In this document: one piece after another, positions 34,710-43,185 of the stretch
Position numbering within the stretch: position 1 is the stretch's first letter
Layout of the letters: each line of letters starts with the position of its first letter
Assembly (NCBI GenBank): GCA_964561495.1
Contig: CAZLPW010000001.1
Coordinates: forward strand, 1-64,000
Reading direction: 5' to 3'
Origin: CAZLPW01 sp964561495
GTDB taxonomy: Bacteria > Fidelibacterota > Marinisomatia > Marinisomatales > UBA1611
Length of the DNA stretch: 64,000 bases
Notes under the pieces: generated by a model
Told to the model about the DNA's origin: nothing
Seen by the model: the letters and a program-made list of their open reading frames with translations, nothing else
Database searches by the model: none
Translations under genes and position numbers: made by a program

Positions 34710-37700
34710 CCTCTGAGTTTGTACATTTACACAATCATTCTGATTATAGTTTATTAGACGGAGCCCAACGTGTTGACCAATTAATAGATACAATAAGTGA
34801 TCTTAATATGGATTCAGTTGCATTAACTGAACATGGAAATATGTTTAGTGTAGTTCCCTATTATAAATATGCAAAAAAGGCTGGAATTAAACCAATTATT
34901 GGGTGTGAAATTTATGTTGCTATTGGCAACCGATTTGAAAAGAAATTACAACCACAGGGCGGATGGGGTAATAATCACTTAGTTCTTCTTGCGAAAAATT
35001 TCAAAGGATATATGAATTTAATGAAGTTGGTAACTGCAGGATATTTAGAAGGTTTTTACTATAGGCCTAGAATTGATATGGATATTTTAGAGAAATATAG
35101 CGAGGGGTTAATATGTTTATCAGGTTGTTTAAAAGGAATAATCCCAGAAAAGATGCTAAAAGGAGATTATGAAGGAGCTAAGGAATCAGCTGTAAAATTT
35201 TCAGAAATTTTCCCCGACAGATTTTATTTAGAAATACAAAATCATGGTATTCCTGAAGAACAACAAAATATTATTAACATGAAAAAACTATCTGATGATT
35301 TAAATCTACCGCTTGTTTGTACTAATGATGCACATTATTCAAAAAGAAATCATTCAGACGCACATGATATTCATATTTGTTTAGGTACAGGGAAAGAAAG
35401 AAGCGATCCTAACCGATTGAGATATGCGACACCTGAATTTTATTTTAAAAGTCAAGATGAGATGTATCATTTATTCAAAGATTTTTCAAAAGCTATTGAA
35501 AACACAAGGAAAATAGCAGACTCAATTGATTTAGAACTCCCTATGGGCGAATATCATTTACCAAATTTCCCGATACCAAAAGATTCATCAATTAATGATC
35601 CAAGTAAGTATTTAAAGTTGCTTACTAATGATGGTGCAGTTGATCGGTATCAAGAGATTTCACCTGAAATACAAGAACGCATTGATAAAGAATTAGGGGT
35701 TATTGAAGAAATGGGATTTGCTGGTTATTTCCTTATTACAGCAGATTTTGTTAAATATGCTAAAGATAATTCAATTCCAGTGGGCCCTGGAAGAGGGTCA
35801 GCTGCAGGAAGCATTGTTTCATATTCTTTAGGGATTACTGATATAGATCCCTTAAAACACAATTTGCTATTTGAAAGGTTTTTAAACCCGCATAGAGTAA
35901 GTATGCCTGATATAGATATAGATTTTTGTATTGAGCGTCGATCAGAAGTAATTGACTATATTAGAGGTCAGTACGGAGATAACTCAGTTACACAAATAAT
36001 TACTTTTGGGAAAATGAAGGCAAAGCAAGTTATAAGAGATGTTGGCAGAGTTATGGGCTATTCTTTTGGCGAAGTTGATAGAATTGCAAAAGCAATACCA
36101 GATGAATTAAACATTACTTTGGATAAAGCAATAAACAAAAGTCCAGATTTCCGAGAAATGGCAGAAGGCGAATATAAAGAACTAATCGAGCATTCCAAGG
36201 TGTTAGAAGGTATGAATCGTCATGCTTCAACTCATGCTGCTGGAGTTGTAATTGCAGATGGAGATTTGACTGATTATGTTCCATTATATAAATCATCTAG
36301 TGGAGATATTACAAGCCAATATGATATGAAGGGGTTAGAAGATCTTGGATTATTAAAAATGGATTTTTTAGGTTTGCGGAACCTCACCGTTATTGATAAA
36401 ACAAAAAAATTAATTAATAAAAATAATAAAAACTTAGATATCGATAATATTTCATTAAATGATGAAAAAGTATACAATTTGTTTTCTAAGGGTTTAACCA
36501 CTGGAGTATTTCAGTTCGAATCTTCTGGAATGCGTGAATATTTAAAAAAGTTGCAACCAACGGTAATTGAAGATTTAATTGCAATGAATGCTTTATATAG
36601 GCCTGGTCCAATGCAAAATATTGATAATTTTATTTCAAGAAAACACGGTAAGAAAAATATAATTTATTCACTCCCTCTACTTGAGCCTATATTAGAGGAA
36701 ACATATGGAATTATTGTTTACCAAGAACAAGTAATGCAAATAGCAAACGAGGTTGCAGATTTTAGTTTAGCTGAAGCAGATATTATGCGTCGTGCTATGG
36801 GCAAAAAGAAGAAAACCTTAATGGAGGAATTATCTGTTAAGTTTATTTCAGGGGCGCGTAAAAAAGGAATAAACAAAAGAAAAAGTGAAGAAATATTTTC
36901 AATGATAGAAAAATTTGCTCAATATGGTTTTAATAAGAGTCATTCAACAGCTTACGCATATATTGCATATCAGACAGCATGGCTAAAAACATACTATCCA
37001 GCTGAGTTTATGAGTGCAAATCTCACAAGTGAAATGGGCAATATAGATAGGGTAGTAATTTTATTTAATGAGTGTAAAAAATTAAATATTGATGTTTCTC
37101 CTCCTGATATAAATATTTCTCAACAAGAATTTTATCCTATCAATAGTAATACTATTTCGTATGGATTAAACGCAATAAAAAATGTTGGATCAAAAGCATT
37201 AGAAGCTATAATAACTGAAAGGACTTTGAATGGGAAATATGATTCTATTTTTGATTTATGTAAAAGGGTAGATCTTCAAAAAGTAAACAAAAGGGTAATT
37301 GAAAGTTTAATAATGGCTGGAGCCTGTGATAGTTTAGAAGGAAACAGAGCACAGCTATTTTCATCTGTAGATGAAGCAGTCCAATTTGGACACAAGTCCA
37401 TTATAAACAATCGTGATCAAGTTAATATTTTTTCTGATAGTAGTCAGGATAATCTTATTAAAATACCAACACTATCTGATTTAGAAGATTGGGATGAAAG
37501 TAAAGCGTTAACTAAGGAAAAAGAAGTTCTGGGGATGTATATATCAGGTCATCCATTGTTAGAACATTCCGATGATATTGAAGAGTTTACTACAATTGAT
37601 TTTAATGAAAAGCAGAATTTTAGTAAAAAAGAAAAAATTGTAGTTGGTGGTATGATCTCAAAAATTACTAAGCGTTATGATAAAAGAAATCGTCCGATGG

Positions 37701-38134
37701 CTTTTTTCAATATGGATTGTCTTGGTGGGACTACTGAAGTAATAGCATTTAGTGATTGTTTTGATAAATATGAAAATCAAATTATTGAGAATAATGTGGT
37801 TTTTGTAAAAGGTGCGCCAGCTGATAATAGTAATTTCTCTGATTTAAAAATTATTGGCGATCATATTATACCTGTAGATCAGGTTAGAGATAAGTTGTCT
37901 AATCAGCTTAATATAAAACTTTCTTCAGAATATACAGATGCAAAAAAAATTAATTTATTAATGGAATTAGCAAAAAGTTATACAGGTTCCTGCAGACTTG
38001 TTTTCCATCTTGATAAAGGTGAAAATAATAAGTCAGTTCGTGTTCTGGCCCATAATGTTAAAGTTTCAACATCTAAAGAATTTATTTCACGTTTACGATT
38101 GCAGTACGGAAAAGAAAACATTTGGGTAGAATGA
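34706..38134 (+). CDS. dnaE: DNA polymerase III alpha subunit
   Basis: 1142 residues, full length. The N-terminal PHP domain reads VHLHNHSDYSLLDGAQRV. The polymerase core has GPGRGSAAGS, the catalytic PDIDIDF with Asp402 and Asp404 (part of a C-family active site), YRPGPMQNIDNFI and MRRAMGKKKK. Then come the helix-hairpin-helix region, IYGVI-like OB domain (EKIVVGGMISKITKRYDKR) near 980, and the C-terminal segment. It is the replicative polymerase. The start overlaps the preceding stop (ATGA) and its own stop overlaps dtd. Confidence 0.97.
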   Translation: MTSEFVHLHNHSDYSLLDGAQRVDQLIDTISDLNMDSVALTEHGNMFSVVPYYKYAKKAGIKPIIGCEIYVAIGNRFEKKLQPQGGWGNNHLVLLAKNFKGYMNLMKLVTAGYLEGFYYRPRIDMDILEKYSEGLICLSGCLKGIIPEKMLKGDYEGAKESAVKFSEIFPDRFYLEIQNHGIPEEQQNIINMKKLSDDLNLPLVCTNDAHYSKRNHSDAHDIHICLGTGKERSDPNRLRYATPEFYFKSQDEMYHLFKDFSKAIENTRKIADSIDLELPMGEYHLPNFPIPKDSSINDPSKYLKLLTNDGAVDRYQEISPEIQERIDKELGVIEEMGFAGYFLITADFVKYAKDNSIPVGPGRGSAAGSIVSYSLGITDIDPLKHNLLFERFLNPHRVSMPDIDIDFCIERRSEVIDYIRGQYGDNSVTQIITFGKMKAKQVIRDVGRVMGYSFGEVDRIAKAIPDELNITLDKAINKSPDFREMAEGEYKELIEHSKVLEGMNRHASTHAAGVVIADGDLTDYVPLYKSSSGDITSQYDMKGLEDLGLLKMDFLGLRNLTVIDKTKKLINKNNKNLDIDNISLNDEKVYNLFSKGLTTGVFQFESSGMREYLKKLQPTVIEDLIAMNALYRPGPMQNIDNFISRKHGKKNIIYSLPLLEPILEETYGIIVYQEQVMQIANEVADFSLAEADIMRRAMGKKKKTLMEELSVKFISGARKKGINKRKSEEIFSMIEKFAQYGFNKSHSTAYAYIAYQTAWLKTYYPAEFMSANLTSEMGNIDRVVILFNECKKLNIDVSPPDINISQQEFYPINSNTISYGLNAIKNVGSKALEAIITERTLNGKYDSIFDLCKRVDLQKVNKRVIESLIMAGACDSLEGNRAQLFSSVDEAVQFGHKSIINNRDQVNIFSDSSQDNLIKIPTLSDLEDWDESKALTKEKEVLGMYISGHPLLEHSDDIEEFTTIDFNEKQNFSKKEKIVVGGMISKITKRYDKRNRPMAFFNMDCLGGTTEVIAFSDCFDKYENQIIENNVVFVKGAPADNSNFSDLKIIGDHIIPVDQVRDKLSNQLNIKLSSEYTDAKKINLLMELAKSYTGSCRLVFHLDKGENNKSVRVLAHNVKVSTSKEFISRLRLQYGKENIWVE

Positions 38135-38577
38135 TATTAATTCTTCAAAGATGCTCTGAAGCAAATGTTTCTGTTTCAAATTCTATAATAGGTTCGATAA
38201 ATAAGGGTCTTGTCGTTTTTATTGGGGTTGAAAAAGATGATAATGAGAAAACTGTAAATCAATTGGTCAAAAAGATAATTAACCTAAGAATATTCAATGA
38301 TGATAATGATAGAATGAATAAATCAATTATAGATATAAAAGGTTCCGTTTTAGCTATAAGCCAATTCACGCTTTGTGGTGATTTAAGAAAGGGAAGAAGG
38401 CCTAGTTTTATTAAATCGGCAGGGCCAAAGCTTGCAAAGTTTTTATATGAATGTTTTATTGATGGGTTAATAAATCAAGGAGTCCCTGTTGAATCAGGAC
38501 AGTTTGGTGCCCAAATGTCTATTTTTTTAATTAATGAGGGCCCAGCAACATTTTATTTAAACTCGTCGGAATTGTAG
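38131..38577 (+). CDS. dtd: D-aminoacyl-tRNA deacylase
   Basis: 148 residues from the ATG at 38131, which overlaps the dnaE stop (ATGA); an upstream in-frame start at 38122 would sit inside dnaE. Hydrolyses D-amino acids mischarged onto tRNA. Motifs are present: VVFIGVEKDDNEKT, LAISQFTLCGDLRKGRRPSF (SQFTL) and INEGPATFYL (the NxGPxT element). Confidence 0.93.
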   Translation: MILILQRCSEANVSVSNSIIGSINKGLVVFIGVEKDDNEKTVNQLVKKIINLRIFNDDNDRMNKSIIDIKGSVLAISQFTLCGDLRKGRRPSFIKSAGPKLAKFLYECFIDGLINQGVPVESGQFGAQMSIFLINEGPATFYLNSSEL

Positions 38578-38580
38578 TTT

Positions 38581-38844
38581 TCATCTTCCTCCAATTAATA
38601 TTATCCATTCCAAAAGAATAAAATAGATTCCGACTACGCCTTTTTCCCATGTTTTGTTTTTGCTTTTCCATAACCAAAACGAAAATAAAACGGCATTGAA
38701 AATAAATATCCATAAAGATAATAATTTTATACTAAAATTAAATTTGTGATACCATAAAAGAACCGCCAAAATAGCGACTCCAGTAAATGCGACCAAAAAC
38801 TCTTTTATGTAATGCATTATTATGGACTTTTTTTCTTGATCCAT
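38581..38844 (-). CDS. Small membrane protein of unknown function
   Basis: 87 residues with two or three hydrophobic segments (EFLVAFTGVAILAVLLWY, LLSLWIFIFNAVLFSFWLW, GVVGIYFILLEWIILIGG) and a charged N-terminus (MDQEKKSI). No family is recognised. It is alone on the minus strand, with its 3' end 3 nt from the convergent dtd gene, and faces the B12-binding gene across a 107-nt gap. The frame is open, and the membrane pattern with an ATG start supports a real gene. Confidence 0.5.
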   Translation of the reverse strand: MDQEKKSIIMHYIKEFLVAFTGVAILAVLLWYHKFNFSIKLLSLWIFIFNAVLFSFWLWKSKNKTWEKGVVGIYFILLEWIILIGGR

Positions 38845-38960
38845 ATTACTATATCCCTTTTTTATTTAAATAAAATTTACAATAAGTCTTAATATCATTA
38901 AATATGTTAAGCTACTAATAATTATGAAGTGATTATGATGCGTTTTAATTTTTGGGAGTA

Positions 38961-39365
38961 ATGGAAAGAAAAATTAGAATTGTTATGGCTAAGCCTGGTC
39001 TAGATGGGCATGACCGTGGGATAAAAGTATTAGCGACGGCATATAGAGACGCTGGTATGGAGGTGATTTATCTTGGACTTCGTCAGACACCTGAAATGAT
39101 TGTATCTGCCGCGCTTCAAGAAGACGTTGATGTTATTGCCTTATCAAGCTTGAATAATGCTCATAATACTATTTTCCCAAAGGTATTAAAGCTTATGGAT
39201 GAAAACGGATTAAAAAATGTTTTGCTTATTGGCGGAGGTATAATTCCTAAGGATGATATCAATGAATTATATAAATTAGGTGTTGGAAAATTATTTGGAC
39301 CAGGAACACCTGTACAAGAAACAATTAACTTTATAGTAGAATGGGTTAAAAAGAATAGGCGCTAG
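38961..39365 (+). CDS. Stand-alone B12-binding domain protein (methylmalonyl-CoA mutase small-domain type)
   Basis: 134 residues from ATG at 38961 (a TTG at 38952 is a possible earlier start). The sequence VMAKPGLDGHDRGIKVLATAYRDAGMEVIYLG has the DxHxxG cobalamin ligand His of the C-terminal domain of acyl-CoA mutases, with SSLNNAHNT and the GGGIIP loop of the Rossmann-like fold. The catalytic large domain is not nearby, so the subunit may pair with a mutase encoded elsewhere, as in split methylmalonyl-CoA mutases. It is 1 nt from the TPR gene. Confidence 0.85.
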   Translation: MERKIRIVMAKPGLDGHDRGIKVLATAYRDAGMEVIYLGLRQTPEMIVSAALQEDVDVIALSSLNNAHNTIFPKVLKLMDENGLKNVLLIGGGIIPKDDINELYKLGVGKLFGPGTPVQETINFIVEWVKKNRR

Positions 39366-39366
39366 A

Positions 39367-40095
39367 ATGGAACTTGATAATCAGATACAACTTGAGCTTT
39401 ATTTTGCAGACCATTTTGATACAGTATTATTCTCGGTTCTTGCTGATATTTATTATAATCAAGATGATCTCAAAAGAGCACGGAGAGTTTGTGAAATAGG
39501 ATTGCGACATCATAAAAATGATGTTTCTGGGATGTTTGTTTTAGCTCAGGTTGAAAAGGCAGAAGGTAATTTAAAGGAAACAGAAAAAATTCTTGAGAAA
39601 ATAATTGTTTATTGTGATGACCATTTAGCAGCAACAGAAATGCTATGTGAGATTTATACGGTTCTTGGTAGAGCTCAAACAAAACTGCTAAAAAGTTGGA
39701 AACGTCTTCTAAAATTAGACCCTATGAATCATACTGCAATTGAATTTGTAAAGAAAGTTGAGGGAGAAAAAATTAAATCAGGCTTAAACCAAAAAGGTTC
39801 AAATAAAAAAACTAAAAACACAATAAAAGAAAAAAATCGTTCTATAAAAAAGAAACTTCCAAAGAAAGATTCATTAAAAACTATTCAACAAATAGATAAA
39901 ACAATAAACCCCTTAAATGTAAGCGCGAGATTAGCAACCTTTACCCTAGTTGCTGTGCTTAAAAACCAAGGATTATTTGAACAGGCATTAGATGTTTTGG
40001 ATGTGTTAGAAGAAAAAAATGAAAAAAAAGAAAGAATTGAACAAGAAAGGAAAACAATTAAGGTTTTAATAAAAAAAAGTAAAGAGGTCGAATAA
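39367..40095 (+). CDS. TPR-repeat protein of unknown function
   Basis: 242 residues. Residues about 10-130 form two or three tetratricopeptide repeats (SVLADIYYNQDDLKRARRVCEIGLRHH, AQVEKAEGNLKETEKILEKII). A lysine-rich linker (SNKKTKNTIKEKNRSIKKKLPKKD) leads to a last helical hairpin (LVAVLKNQGLFEQALDVLDVLEEKN). Likely a protein-protein scaffold. It sits between the B12-binding gene and a peptidase gene and is probably cotranscribed. Confidence 0.65.
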   Translation: MELDNQIQLELYFADHFDTVLFSVLADIYYNQDDLKRARRVCEIGLRHHKNDVSGMFVLAQVEKAEGNLKETEKILEKIIVYCDDHLAATEMLCEIYTVLGRAQTKLLKSWKRLLKLDPMNHTAIEFVKKVEGEKIKSGLNQKGSNKKTKNTIKEKNRSIKKKLPKKDSLKTIQQIDKTINPLNVSARLATFTLVAVLKNQGLFEQALDVLDVLEEKNEKKERIEQERKTIKVLIKKSKEVE

Positions 40096-40098
40096 AAA

Positions 40099-41181
40099 AT
40101 GGATTATAGTATATATACTAAGCGACAGAATAATTTAAAATCAGTTTTAGAAGAGAATAACTTGGATGGGATTTTTATTACGAACCTTACAAACATAAGA
40201 TATATTTGTGGCTTTACTGGGTCTGCTGCTTCGTGTTTAGTTACTCCTGAAGGTCAATATTTTTTAAGCGATGGGCGTTATATAGAACAATCAAAAGAGC
40301 AGGTAAAGGGGTTTAAATGTTTTCTCGATATGAGTAGTCATTTAGAACAGATTAAAAATGAAAAGCTAAAAAAACCAGGATTGAAAATTGCTTTTGAGGG
40401 TCAGCATGTTAGTTATTCATTATATAGACAAATGAAAAATCTTTTTCCTAAAACAAAATGGATAGATACATCAATGATTTTAGAAGATTTAGCTGCAGTT
40501 AAAGATATTCATGAGATTGCTTGTATTAAAACAGCTGTTGAGGTAACAGATAAAGTATATGAAGAAATTTTAGATATGTTATGTCCTGGATATACCGAAA
40601 AGGAGGTAGCAAATAGAATGGTTTCTAAGTATAGAGAATATGCTGAAGGAGAGGCTTATTCTCCAATAGTTGCAGCTGGACCAAATGGAGCACTCCCCCA
40701 TGCAATTCCTACAGATAGAGAATTTGAAAAAGGAGATTTTATTGTAATAGACGCAGCTGCTAAATATGGAGGATATCATGCTGATATGACAAGAACACCA
40801 GTCATAGGGAAAGCCTCAGATAAACATTCTGAAATATATCAAATTGTAAAAGAAGCACAAGAGCGAGGATGCAGAACAGCTAAGGCAGGAGTCCCTTGTA
40901 GAGAAGTGGATGCAGCAACACGTGAATATATTACTCAAATGGGGTATGGCGAATTTTATACTCATGGGACGGGGCATGGACTTGGACTTGAGATTCATAC
41001 CTCACCAAGATTTAGTCCTCAAAGCGATCAAATACTTAGTGAGAATAATGTTATGACCATTGAGCCAGGAATTTATTTGGCTGGATGGGGAGGTGTCCGC
41101 ATCGAAGATGACGTAATAATTAAAAAAGATAGTTGTGAAATATTAAATAAAACCACCAAAGATTTAGTTGAATTAAACTAA
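40099..41181 (+). CDS. Xaa-Pro aminopeptidase (M24B)
   Basis: 360 residues. N-terminal creatinase-like domain (about 1-125: IFITNLTNIRYICGFTGS), then the pita-bread catalytic domain with its five metal ligands: FIVIDAAAKYGGYHADMTR (two Asp), GTGHGLGLEIHTSPRF (His), IEPGIYLAGWGGVRIEDDV (two Glu). It removes residues N-terminal to proline in cytosolic peptides. 3 nt separate it from the TPR gene. Confidence 0.93.
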   Translation: MDYSIYTKRQNNLKSVLEENNLDGIFITNLTNIRYICGFTGSAASCLVTPEGQYFLSDGRYIEQSKEQVKGFKCFLDMSSHLEQIKNEKLKKPGLKIAFEGQHVSYSLYRQMKNLFPKTKWIDTSMILEDLAAVKDIHEIACIKTAVEVTDKVYEEILDMLCPGYTEKEVANRMVSKYREYAEGEAYSPIVAAGPNGALPHAIPTDREFEKGDFIVIDAAAKYGGYHADMTRTPVIGKASDKHSEIYQIVKEAQERGCRTAKAGVPCREVDAATREYITQMGYGEFYTHGTGHGLGLEIHTSPRFSPQSDQILSENNVMTIEPGIYLAGWGGVRIEDDVIIKKDSCEILNKTTKDLVELN

Positions 41182-41210
41182 TTATATTTTTTAATCTATA
41201 AATTTTTTTA

Positions 41211-41939
41211 ATGGATATTTATTCTGATCCAAACCTTTATGACGCATTGCATAAAGATTATAATGCTGATAAAGATTTTATTTTTTCAATAGCAAAAAAA
41301 ATTGGTGGTCCAGTACTTGAATTGGCAGCTGGAACAGGTAGACTCGCAAGAGGAATATTAGATTTAGGTTTTGAATATACTGGCATTGATATAAACAAAA
41401 AGTTTATAAAAGTAGCAAAAAAAACACATACTCAAAATGCTGAATTTTTTTGTGCTGATATGAGAAATTTTAGGATAAAAAGAAAATATAAATTTATTTT
41501 TATAGGGTTTAATTCTTTTTTACATCTTTATTCTAAAAAAGATGCTATTTTGTGTTTACAGTCTGTTAAAAAACACATGGATAATAAAGGTGTTTTTTTA
41601 CTTTCTATTTTTATACCAGATCCCTCATTCCTCTATAGATCAAAAAATAGACTATATCCTGCTTCCAGTATTTTTGAGTTTAATGGAGATAAGTGCCAGT
41701 TTATGGAAAAAAACAAATATAATCCCGTTACACAAGTCAACAGTCTTAAATGGTATTTAAAAAAAAATGATGAAATTCAAGATAAGGAATATTGTTTTGA
41801 TTTAAGAATGTATTATCCACACGAAATAGATATTATAATTAATGAAGCTGGATTAATAATTAAGAAGAAATATGGGGATTATAACTTCTCATCATTAAAT
41901 GACGATAGTAGCTTGCAAATTTATTTATGTAAAAAATGA
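41211..41939 (+). CDS. Class I SAM-dependent methyltransferase
   Basis: 242 residues. SAM-binding motif I reads VLELAAGTGRLARGILDLG, motif II YTGIDINKKFI, and FCADMRNFRIKRKYKFIFIGFNSFLHL follows, the usual order for small-molecule or protein methyltransferases of class I. The substrate cannot be told. Its stop is 4 nt before the ATG of the AlkA-like gene. Confidence 0.8.
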   Translation: MDIYSDPNLYDALHKDYNADKDFIFSIAKKIGGPVLELAAGTGRLARGILDLGFEYTGIDINKKFIKVAKKTHTQNAEFFCADMRNFRIKRKYKFIFIGFNSFLHLYSKKDAILCLQSVKKHMDNKGVFLLSIFIPDPSFLYRSKNRLYPASSIFEFNGDKCQFMEKNKYNPVTQVNSLKWYLKKNDEIQDKEYCFDLRMYYPHEIDIIINEAGLIIKKKYGDYNFSSLNDDSSLQIYLCKK

Positions 41940-41943
41940 TAAA

Positions 41944-42561
41944 ATGGTTTCTGTAGGTAAAGCGACGAACTATCTGGTAAAATCTGACCCCGAATTAGAG
42001 GTTTTATTTAACAGTATTGATATTGCGAAACTCACCCCAGAAGTGAATTATTTTAAATCATTATGTAGGTCTGTGGTATATCAACAATTAAGTGGGAAAG
42101 CAGCTGGGAAAATATTTTTTAGATTTAAAAACTTATATAAAGAAAAATTATTTCCTGAACCAGTTGATATCTTAAATACGGATCAAAAAAAATTAAAATC
42201 AGTGGGTCTTTCCCAATCCAAGATAAACTATATAAAAAATATTTCTCAGGATTTTATTAAAAATAAGAGTAACTATGCAAAATTAGATAATTTTAGTGAT
42301 AATGAAATAATGGAACAATTAACAAAAATAAAAGGAGTCGGCCCTTGGACTGTCCAGATGTTTCTTATTTTTACTTTAAACAGATTAGATGTTTTCCCTA
42401 CGGGAGACCTTGGCGTTAGAAAAGGATATCAAATTTATTTTAATCTTAATAACTTGCCAACTCACGAAGAAATGAATATTAGGTCTCAAAAATGGAAACC
42501 CTATAGAACCTATATGAGTCTTTATTTTTGGAAAATATTAGAGGGGCCATTTGAATGGTAG
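41944..42561 (+). CDS. DNA-3-methyladenine glycosylase II (AlkA-like, HhH-GPD)
   Basis: 205 residues from ATG at 41944; an in-frame ATG at 41899 lies within the preceding gene. Helix-hairpin-helix GPD motif LTKIKGVGPWTVQMFLIFTLNRLDVFPTGDLGVRKG contains the catalytic Asp (GDLG). Upstream is the conserved SVVYQQLSGKAAGKIFFRF. It excises alkylated bases from DNA. The C-terminus is W-rich (KWKPYRTYMSLYFWK), as in AlkA relatives. Confidence 0.88.
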   Translation: MVSVGKATNYLVKSDPELEVLFNSIDIAKLTPEVNYFKSLCRSVVYQQLSGKAAGKIFFRFKNLYKEKLFPEPVDILNTDQKKLKSVGLSQSKINYIKNISQDFIKNKSNYAKLDNFSDNEIMEQLTKIKGVGPWTVQMFLIFTLNRLDVFPTGDLGVRKGYQIYFNLNNLPTHEEMNIRSQKWKPYRTYMSLYFWKILEGPFEW

Positions 42562-43185
42562 ATGAATAAAAATAAAATAGATACTATATTTTTTGATATT
42601 GGGGGTGTGTTAATAGATATCCATCCAGAAAAAACATATAAATATATTAGTGATTGTACTGGATTGAATGAAAAAGAAATAGAGCTTTCTTTTCCCAATG
42701 ATTCGCATGAAAATTATGAAAAAGAAAAAATTAGCAATAAAGATTGGTATAAGGCTGTTCGGGATTCATTGCCTGATAAATCGAATCTAAAGGAAAAAGA
42801 TTTTTGGTTTGCTTGGAGTTTGTTGCTCGGCCAGCAGACTGATGTTATTAAGATTCTTAGATTACTGAAAAAACATTATTCAGTTTGGCTATTGTCTAAT
42901 ACAAACCCAAGGCATATAAAAGATGAAATAAAAATAAAATATGATTTTCCATATGAAATAGATGGGGCAATTTATTCCTTTGATGTTGGAAAAATAAAAC
43001 CTGATCCAGATATTTTTTATGTTGCAGTTAGTTCTGCCAACACCAAATTTGAAAATTGTATTTTTATTGATGATTTAAAATCGAATGTAGAATCTGCAAA
43101 AAAAATTGGGATTTTATCTTTTCAATATGTTTCCACAGATCAGTTAATTGAAGATCTTATTTATAATGGAATAAAGGGTTTATGA
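42562..43185 (+). CDS. HAD-superfamily hydrolase (subfamily IA)
   Basis: 207 residues. Motif I is FFDIGGVLIDIHP with the nucleophile Asp and, two residues on, Gly in place of the usual second Asp. Motif II is LLSNTNPRHI, then GKIKPDPDIFYVA with the motif III Lys, and CIFIDDLKSNVESAKKIG with the acid pair (motif IV). FDIGGVL proteins are common HAD phosphatases of unknown substrate (YihX/haloacid type). The ATG follows the preceding stop directly, and the stop overlaps the protease fusion gene. Confidence 0.85.
   Translation: MNKNKIDTIFFDIGGVLIDIHPEKTYKYISDCTGLNEKEIELSFPNDSHENYEKEKISNKDWYKAVRDSLPDKSNLKEKDFWFAWSLLLGQQTDVIKILRLLKKHYSVWLLSNTNPRHIKDEIKIKYDFPYEIDGAIYSFDVGKIKPDPDIFYVAVSSANTKFENCIFIDDLKSNVESAKKIGILSFQYVSTDQLIEDLIYNGIKGL

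Noticed and set aside
41899..41943. AlkA start at the ATG at 41899
   Set aside because: It would overlap 41 nt of the preceding methyltransferase; the ATG at 41944 is 4 nt behind that stop and fits the family's length.
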